A stretch of 64,000 bases of DNA from positions 29,941,083-30,005,082 of the forward strand of contig NC_084671.1 in NCBI RefSeq assembly GCF_028389875.1. Reading direction: 5' to 3'. The notes beneath the pieces are model-generated. The model made no database searches and was not told where the DNA came from. It saw only the letters and a list, made by a program, of their open reading frames with translations. Source of the stretch: Rhea pennata. Lineage: Eukaryota > Chordata > Aves > Rheiformes > Rheidae. Positions 58,250 through 64,000 of this stretch are shown here, one piece after another (within the stretch, counting starts at the first letter, position 1; each line of letters opens with the position of its first letter). The translations under genes and the position numbers were made by a program.

Positions 58250-60276
58250 CTGCATGCACACCTGCACATTCAGACTGGGAATTTGTGCTCAGGTTCACTG
58301 TTGCATGAGTCTGGCAATGGGATGAAGATGTAGCCACTCAGCTAATGCAGGCAGGGGCAATACCCTGGGGCTTTATGCCCCTGGACTTGGCACCCCTTAG
58401 CAGGACTCAAAGCCTGCTGTGGCCACTGGGCACACTACATCAGTTTTGGGTAACACAGCTTTTCTAACACACCTCTGATGCTTCTGTGAGAAGATGTTTT
58501 CAAAATTTCCTGCTTCTCCTTTAGAGCTTTGACATGATAATCATCCAATGCAGATAGTTGTGTTGGATGCAGCAGTCTCCTTCCCCACTGAGCAGGGAGC
58601 CAGGGCAGAAGAAAAGCATTGCCATCTAAGAGAAAGACTGAGGCCACAGCTGCCCCATCTATCTTCAGAAGTTTGGTGTCTCCCCAGAAGAATACGGAGT
58701 GCTCTAAAGTTGTGCTCAAAATTTCCCAGTTGCAGTAGGACGCACAAACCTGTCCTTATTGCTCCTATGCTTCTCCAGAATGAGAAACCTCCTGGCCCTC
58801 AACCCTGCCCAAACCTTAAACTTTTTTTGGTGCTGACTGTGAGTACTGTGGGGGACTCCACATCCCCTCTTGATATTGCAGTCTGGATAAAAGCAGCAGG
58901 TATGGTAGGGATGTGCATGCAAACACAGCATGTGAACAAACAGCCCAAAACTGCCTGTTAAGACTGAATTTTTGCCCAGAAACTGAAGACATTAAGAAGA
59001 AAGCAACAATGATGGAGCTAGCTTAAAACAGCTGTCAGCAATATTAAGCAAGAACCAGGAGACTGCCAAGAGACTTATGAGAAAAGAAGTCGGCTTGAAA
59101 AGAAGAATAAAAACAGGAGCATAAATATTTATTGCTGTGAGAGGAGAGCCCTCAGAGGGGGAAGTGAGAACAGAGCAGCAGTCAAGCCGGGTGTGATGTG
59201 GCCAGAAACAGCCCCACAGTTTTCGGTAGCACTTTGTAAACCTGAGGTTATGGATGGTGATTTTGTTATGGAGAAAAAAATTAATTTCATTGTCCTGCTG
59301 CTCAGTTTGCAAAGCCTCATACTTGGAGGGTAAATCCTGAGGCCTGAGGCCTGTTATGTCTGGAGCCAGAAACAGACTTTACTCCTTCTACTATAAAATA
59401 GACTGACCCTGAATCTAAAGTAGTTCCACAAAGCTGCAGGATTGCCTTAGGGAAAAGTAGATTAAACTAGTTTTATTGACATCATTTTCAGTGTACCTGC
59501 TTCCAGGACCCCTGCTGTTCTTGCCCTCCCTCAAGGCAATGGCAATTCATTTTGCTGTAGCACACCTCCACCACCAAGTGCTAGGGCTTCACCTAAGGAG
59601 CTCGAGGCTAATATTGAAGTGGGGGGCAACAACTGCACATTACTCTGCATTACCTGGATCATCAAAAGAAGAGTTTCATCTTTGAGAAACTGGCCTATAG
59701 CACCATATGATGAACAGCTGTGGTTGCAGGTAAGACTTCAGTCTTACAAAACGTCAGTCTACTCAGTGCAAAGCTGATGCTTCAGCAGCTCAGACCATCC
59801 ATGGATCTGCACTTCCTTCCCCTCTGCTTGTCTCTAGCTACTGCCTCTCCATTTTACCCACTAAGACATGAGCAGAGCTGGACCCTGCCCACACTACAGG
59901 CAAATCACTGAGCCGTTGAGCAGGCTTTGGGATGGAGATAAATCAACAGGACATGGAAAACTATTGGGCATGTCATGAAAAACTGCCCTATGTGACAGAT
60001 GACAAATAATAAAAGTTAAAGAGAATGCCATGAAGGATGGCTGGATCTCATAGGCAGTGAAAGGGGGAGTGAGGTGAGAGATGGCTAAGGAGTATGGATG
60101 GAGGACAGCCCTGGGGATCTTTGAGGGAGCACAACCTTACAAGGCCATCAGCAGCTAGGGAACTGTATCTGTAATACCAGGTAAAGATGAGATCTCGGTA
60201 ATGGTATCAGAAATAGTAACTTCAGATATGGACCTAAAACTGGAATCAATAGAGGAAAAGGCTTTAGGGACAGTTG

Positions 60277-60282
60277 TTTATT
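60277..60282 (-). terminator. NEU4: Possible NEU4 poly(A) signal
   Basis: TTTATT on the plus strand is AATAAA on the minus strand, about 1.15 kb past the NEU4 stop. No closer AATAAA or ATTAAA was seen on that strand. Confidence 0.3.
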
Positions 60283-61269
60283 TGGAGGGAAGCTGCAAGG
60301 CAAAAACGAAGATAAAAGAGCAAAGAGAAGGAAGGCCTAGACATTGGAAAAGGTAAGGTAATAGTATCTGTCCCTGCTCCAGACCTGATGGTATCAACAG
60401 CCACCTGCTGCTTCACAATCAGGGATTTCCTCCACACTTACAGAAGGGCCTTTTTCTCACCCGCTGGTTTTTCAGCAGGTCTGGCCAGCTTGCGCTTTCT
60501 TTGAGTGTGGGTAGCCCTGGGCTGGGGCAGAGCCTCCTGCTGCCACTGATCTCCTCTACACAGGGAAAATGGTCAGCTCCTGCCTTTGCTAGGGCTGAGC
60601 ATCCCCTGACCCAGCCAGACTACAGCCCCTCTTGCAGAGCTGGGAAGGCCTGGGTCATGTGGCTAGCACTGTGCTGGCATGCAGGCATTCCCCAGGGATG
60701 CCTCACTTTTTGCAACACAAGCCCTGCCTCATCGTCCGCAGCAGAGTTGGATGAAAGGATGTGGCATTTGCCTCTGGCAGCAGGTTGCAAATGGGTGTGA
60801 TTCCTGAGATGCTCCTGACACAGAGGCCCCATTAACAACTAGCACTTGGCGTTTTCCTCAACCTCACTTTAACACTGGAGAAAAGCCCAAATTGCAGTGG
60901 CAGTGGTTTTGGTCAGATCTGCTCTCAGGGCCCTCTCTCAGTTCAGCTATGTCCCTTCCTGGTCCCTCTGCAGTAGACATAAACCTCTGGCCCTTGTCAC
61001 GTGGCAATGGTCCAGTAGGGTGAGTTGAAGGCATTGGTGGTTGTAGTTACATGAGGCAACTCATACTCAGAAAGAAGGCCTTGGACTAGGGAAGTGACAC
61101 AGGTCTCCAAGCCAAACACATAAAAAAATTTGTTTTTTTAAAAAAAAAAAAGGCCAGATTAAACCCTATTTTGGTATAGTAACATCTGCTTTCAGCTTGA
61201 TCCAGTTGTGCTTGCTTGCAGCAAGCCAAATCTTTAGCTGGTGTAAATCAGCACAATGAACAGCTTCAT

Positions 61270-61281
61270 GGGGGGGGGGGG
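61270..61281. repeat. G12 homopolymer
   Basis: Twelve G bases, 145 bases past the NEU4 stop. It would be C12 in the NEU4 transcript. Confidence 0.95.
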
Positions 61282-61426
61282 CTTTCTACTTGCATTGGTT
61301 GAGGCTCTGGCCCTTGGCATCACTGGACCCAAGTTAAATGAGGAAGCTTGGTAGTCTTGCTGTTTCACCTCGCAGCTTCCCTCAGACACCCTGGTTTTGG
61401 AGAAGGGGTTCTGGTGCAGGGAGGCT

Positions 61427-62505
61427 CTAGGAGACAGGGCAGCTCCTTCCCTTCCTCTTGCTGTGACTCAGTGGCACATTCTTCCGTCCCAGTGCCTTGG
61501 ATTTCAAGGGGATGTTCTGGAGAACGTCGTGCAGTGTGAACATGCTGAAGGAGATCTGCTCATAAGGGGACCGTGTCCCATTCTCATACAGACAGGCAAA
61601 GGCAATGGCTGGTGTGCCAGAAGCAGAGTACTCAGAGTAAGGCAGCTCAATATAGGCCAGATCTGAATAAGCACTTGGGCCTTCATATATAACCCATGGT
61701 TCAGTCCAGCTCTCAGCATCCCTGGGGAACGTACTAAGATGAATCCCCATGTTGACCCGTGACATGGAGCTTGTGGGGTGGGAATAGAGCACCCATGTTG
61801 GTGTTTGAAAGAAGACAGAGGGTTTGGAGGTAGCTTTGGGATCACACTGTCCTACATCTTTGTCCAAGAAGGTTACATCATGGGCATCGCTGTGATACTC
61901 TCCAGAAGGACAGACCTCCTTGGACCCTGCTTGCATTTGGCTGCATGCAGGATGGCTACCCAAAGCTGTGGTGGGTATGTTTCCACGAGCTGCTTCCCAA
62001 GTAGGAAGGTAACAAAATCTTGAGAACTTCCTGGAGAGCAGCAAGCAACCTAGGCCTTGGAGAGATGCTGTTGCAGTCCGGGAAGCAGTGGGAATATAAA
62101 CAAAAGGTGCAGGGAAGCCAACAATGCTGCCATGACAGCCATGTGGGGGTTCAACTAGCCGTTGGACCAGCTGGCCAACATGGAAGACAGCCCCATCATC
62201 AGTGCTCAGTGCCTGAACTCGGAAACCCAAGGGGCTCCGAGCATTGCAGTAAAGGACGTTTGAGCCATCCTCCTCATCCACAGAGACCAGCTGGCACTCA
62301 CCCGTCTGCAGGTTGGGGATGAACTCCCCAAAGCGCCAGCTGCGGCCATGGTCATCACTGAAGAATGTAAAGGAGTGTGGGGTGGTTTTGCAGAGCTTCC
62401 CAAAGCACTCCTTGCAGTCAATATGGTAGCTGTAGGCAGGTACAAGCAGCCGGCCAGAACGGAGCTGGATCCCATGCCCAGGGCCCAGGGCAAATGTGGC
62501 CCAGT
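61427..62505 (-). CDS. NEU4: NEU4 coding exon 3 (last)
   Basis: 1,079 nt with stop TAG at 61429-61427. Starts after the acceptor CTACCCAG, encodes DWATFALGPGHGIQL and onward: most of the propeller, the second Asp box, E222, R242, the long variable loop, R402 and Y432, to the C-terminus. Residues 153-511. Confidence 0.95.
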
Positions 62506-63872
62506 CTGGGTAGAAAAGAAGGGAAGAGCATTAGGAGCAGCCGGTGCCTGCTTCTTTCCTCTAGGGGTTGGCACCACAAGTGTTTACCCAGTACCCCTTC
62601 CCCTAAACCTTGCTCCTTTGGGCCCATATTGCTCTCCCACACAGGTGCTCAGCCCTTCAATCAAGCTCCTATGGAACAGCAATAATAAACAAACCTAGCC
62701 TGGTAAATTTGCTGGACAGGAGGCCAGCAGAGCCTAGGGATGCCTGGTTTTCCTCATGCAGGGTCCTAGAAATAGCTACTGATGGGTGAAGGGAGAAAAT
62801 AAAAGAGATACAGATATCCCCAATTCCCCTCTCCTCTACTTGGGGTCCTCTTCTTTTCCCCCCTCAACCCTGTCTTTTAATGCTCACTAGCTTTCCTGCC
62901 CTGGGGCATGTGGTCGCAGCCAGAGACTGACTCTAGCTGTGGCACAGATGATGATTGATCCTGAAAGCCAAAAATCATGTACACCTCCCTGGCTTTTCTC
63001 TCCCTCTGAAGATGTCCCTTCCTCTTCCTCTTCTTGCATGATTACTACCTTTGATGGCTCTACCGATGACCTGCTGTGTCAAGTCCGTGACCTTGCTCCA
63101 GCTCAGGCCTTGGTCAGAGCTGGTGACGTAGCAGAGGCGGGTGACGTTCTGGCCAGTGATGATCTGGTAAGCTTCTGGTGTCTTTCCCAGCACCGTGATG
63201 AAAAAGAGGAAGAGAGTGCCCGTGAACTCATCGTAGACTGGGCAGGGGTTCATGGATCGGTGGTGCTTCAAGGTTGCAGTCTCAAGCACTCTCATGTCTT
63301 CCCACTGCTCAAGTAGAAAAGGAGTGGGAGGCATAAGAAGCCCTCACCTCCATTCTGCCTGGGTGAGGGCCTCTATCTGCTGCCTTGCCACTCCTGTGCT
63401 CCACAGCTCAGCCTAGGCTTCCCTGCATCCCTTGCCCCTGTTCCCTGTACACAGTCACCAACGTGCTTCAGGCAGCTCCAGGCATTCAGCTGTGCCATAC
63501 ACAAGTGGTGCACAGGCAATCAGTGCACCTGGAGGTCTGACTTTTGTGGGGTCCCAGTGTGTCTCAGTTCCCCTGACCCAGCCCAGACAGAGCTTTCTGT
63601 CCTGCCTTGGATGGTTTTCTAGGTGATGCCCCCTTCCCTTTTATTTGCTGTTGATGTTTGCTGTCACTCACCTCCACGTAGTTCCTGTAGATGGTCCCCT
63701 GTCGCAGCACCAGCAGGTTGGCGTGGGCATCATCTGCGCTTAATCGTTCCTCTGCAAAGGCGAGCAGCTTGGCCACACAAGGTAGGTAAAGCAGGGCTGG
63801 GACACGATATGTCACTCCATTTGACTCCTTCTCAAATAGCACTGTCCGGGCTGGGAAATGCCGGGAGCCCAT
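61427..63872 (-). CDS. NEU4: Sialidase-4 (full coding span, 3 coding exons)
   Basis: An exo-alpha-sialidase (GH33) that removes sialic acid from glycoproteins, gangliosides and oligosaccharides. Human NEU4 is found at ER/internal membranes, lysosomes and, for one isoform, mitochondria. The exons join to 511 codons plus stop; human forms are about 484-496. Seen: YRVP at 22-25 with catalytic R23; acid Asp D48; Asp boxes at 129-136 (SSDQGLSW) and 202-209 (SDDHGRSW); E222 in GECQL; R242 and R402 completing the arginine triad; nucleophile Y432 in SAYSDLA. All catalytic residues are present. RTVLFEKE near the start, CNARSPLGFRVQALSTD and EPWVIYEGPS match NEU4 rather than NEU2 or NEU3. Residues about 287-388 form the loop that is long in NEU4. 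The start chosen, in CCACCATGG, lies just after an intron acceptor. Confidence 0.95.
62506..63048 (-). other. NEU4 intron between coding exons 2 and 3
   Basis: 543 bases, GTAGTA to CCCAG on the minus strand. Nothing recognisable inside. Confidence 0.92.
63049..63304 (-). CDS. NEU4: NEU4 coding exon 2
   Basis: 256 nt after the acceptor TTGAGCAG. Encodes WEDMRVLETATLKHHRSMN, PCPVYDEFTGTLFLFFITV and onward to IGRAIK, residues 68-153. Contains HRSMNPCP and the first Asp box. The donor GTAGTA is weaker than usual. Confidence 0.95.
63305..63671 (-). other. NEU4 intron between coding exons 1 and 2
   Basis: 367 bases, GTGAGT to GAGCAG on the minus strand. Nothing recognisable inside. Confidence 0.92.
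63672..63872 (-). CDS. NEU4: NEU4 coding exon 1
   Basis: 201 nt, 67 codons. Encodes MGSRHFPARTVLFEKESNG, TYRVPALLYL and onward to GTIYRNYVE. The exon probably begins at about 63877, after TTTCTTTTTGCTGTAG, so a 5' untranslated exon lies outside the window. Donor is GTGAGT. Confidence 0.94.
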
Positions 63873-63877
63873 GGTGG

Positions 63878-64000
63878 CTACAGCAAAAAGAAATGCACAC
63901 AAACCCACCAAATGAAGTGTTTGTAATGGAGGAAGGATTGGGAGAGCTTGGGGGGTGGGGAGCACCCCTGGGACAATCTTTCCTTTCCCAGAGCTGAGGG
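63878..64000 (-). other. NEU4 upstream intron (partial)
   Basis: A pyrimidine tract and TAG at 63880-63878 mark a 3' splice site just before the NEU4 start codon, so this is probably intron continuing past the window edge. The NEU4 frame stays open through it to 63965. Confidence 0.6.

Larger units (their letters stand above)
56466..61426. other. Intergenic stretch between TM4SF19 and NEU4
   Basis: The two genes converge tail to tail here. Contents: a CR1 at 57105-57792, a (TG)n run at 58226-58249, an A run at 61139-61151, a G12 run at 61270-61281, and a TTTATT at 60277-60282 that could be a poly(A) signal for NEU4 on the minus strand. No gene was recognised. Confidence 0.75.

Noticed and set aside
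1-64000. A new multi-gene defence, mobile or CRISPR-like system
   Set aside because: No spaced direct repeats, no operon-like clusters and no prokaryotic gene structure are present. The content is three ordinary vertebrate genes, a tRNA-like gene, LINE fragments and simple repeats.

Overview
This is vertebrate nuclear DNA, almost certainly from a bird. Coding sequence is split into short exons with GT-AG introns. There is one CpG-island promoter, and the only abundant interspersed repeat I can name is the CR1 LINE, mostly as short 5'-truncated copies ending in the typical avian CR1 tail. The gene content looks like the part of chicken chromosome 9 that carries human 3q29 and 2q37 genes; that placement is from memory. 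I saw no bacterial-type system, no CRISPR array and no retrovirus that I could name with confidence.

Layout. 1-4140: AT-rich upstream sequence with microsatellites and no gene I can prove. 4141-5010: CpG island. 4449-32626: the complete coding sequence of UBXN7 on the plus strand, in 11 exons that sum to 1,470 nt (489 codons plus stop). It is followed by a probable long 3' untranslated region to a poly(A) signal at 39135. 39160-47240: intergenic sequence with CR1 fragments, homopolymer runs and one small exon-like block on the minus strand. 47247-56465: TM4SF19 (L6-family four-pass membrane protein) on the plus strand, with a TATA-type promoter and a non-coding first exon that I infer, four coding exons (212 aa), and a poly(A) signal at 56442. 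Its first intron holds a tRNA-Leu(CAG)-like gene on the minus strand. 56470-61420: intergenic sequence with a 0.7 kb CR1. 61427-63872: NEU4 (sialidase-4) on the minus strand, with three coding exons (511 aa); its 5' untranslated exons lie beyond the window.

The three protein genes do not form a pathway. UBXN7 is a cytosolic/nuclear p97/VCP adaptor that links ubiquitin ligases to p97. TM4SF19 is a membrane protein. NEU4 removes sialic acid from glycans. UBXN7 followed by TM4SF19 on the same strand is the order known in mammals. NEU4 next to TM4SF19 is not: in human, NEU4 is on 2q37. The window therefore spans a junction of two ancestral gene neighbourhoods.

Most worth a second look: the tRNA-Leu inside the TM4SF19 intron with decayed CpGs, the inferred TATA promoter and leader exon, two unexplained exon-like blocks on the minus strand (44518-44634 and 55237-55439), a CR1 that keeps ORF1-esterase and endonuclease remnants but has lost its reverse transcriptase, and an in-frame hydrophobic stretch just upstream of the NEU4 start.
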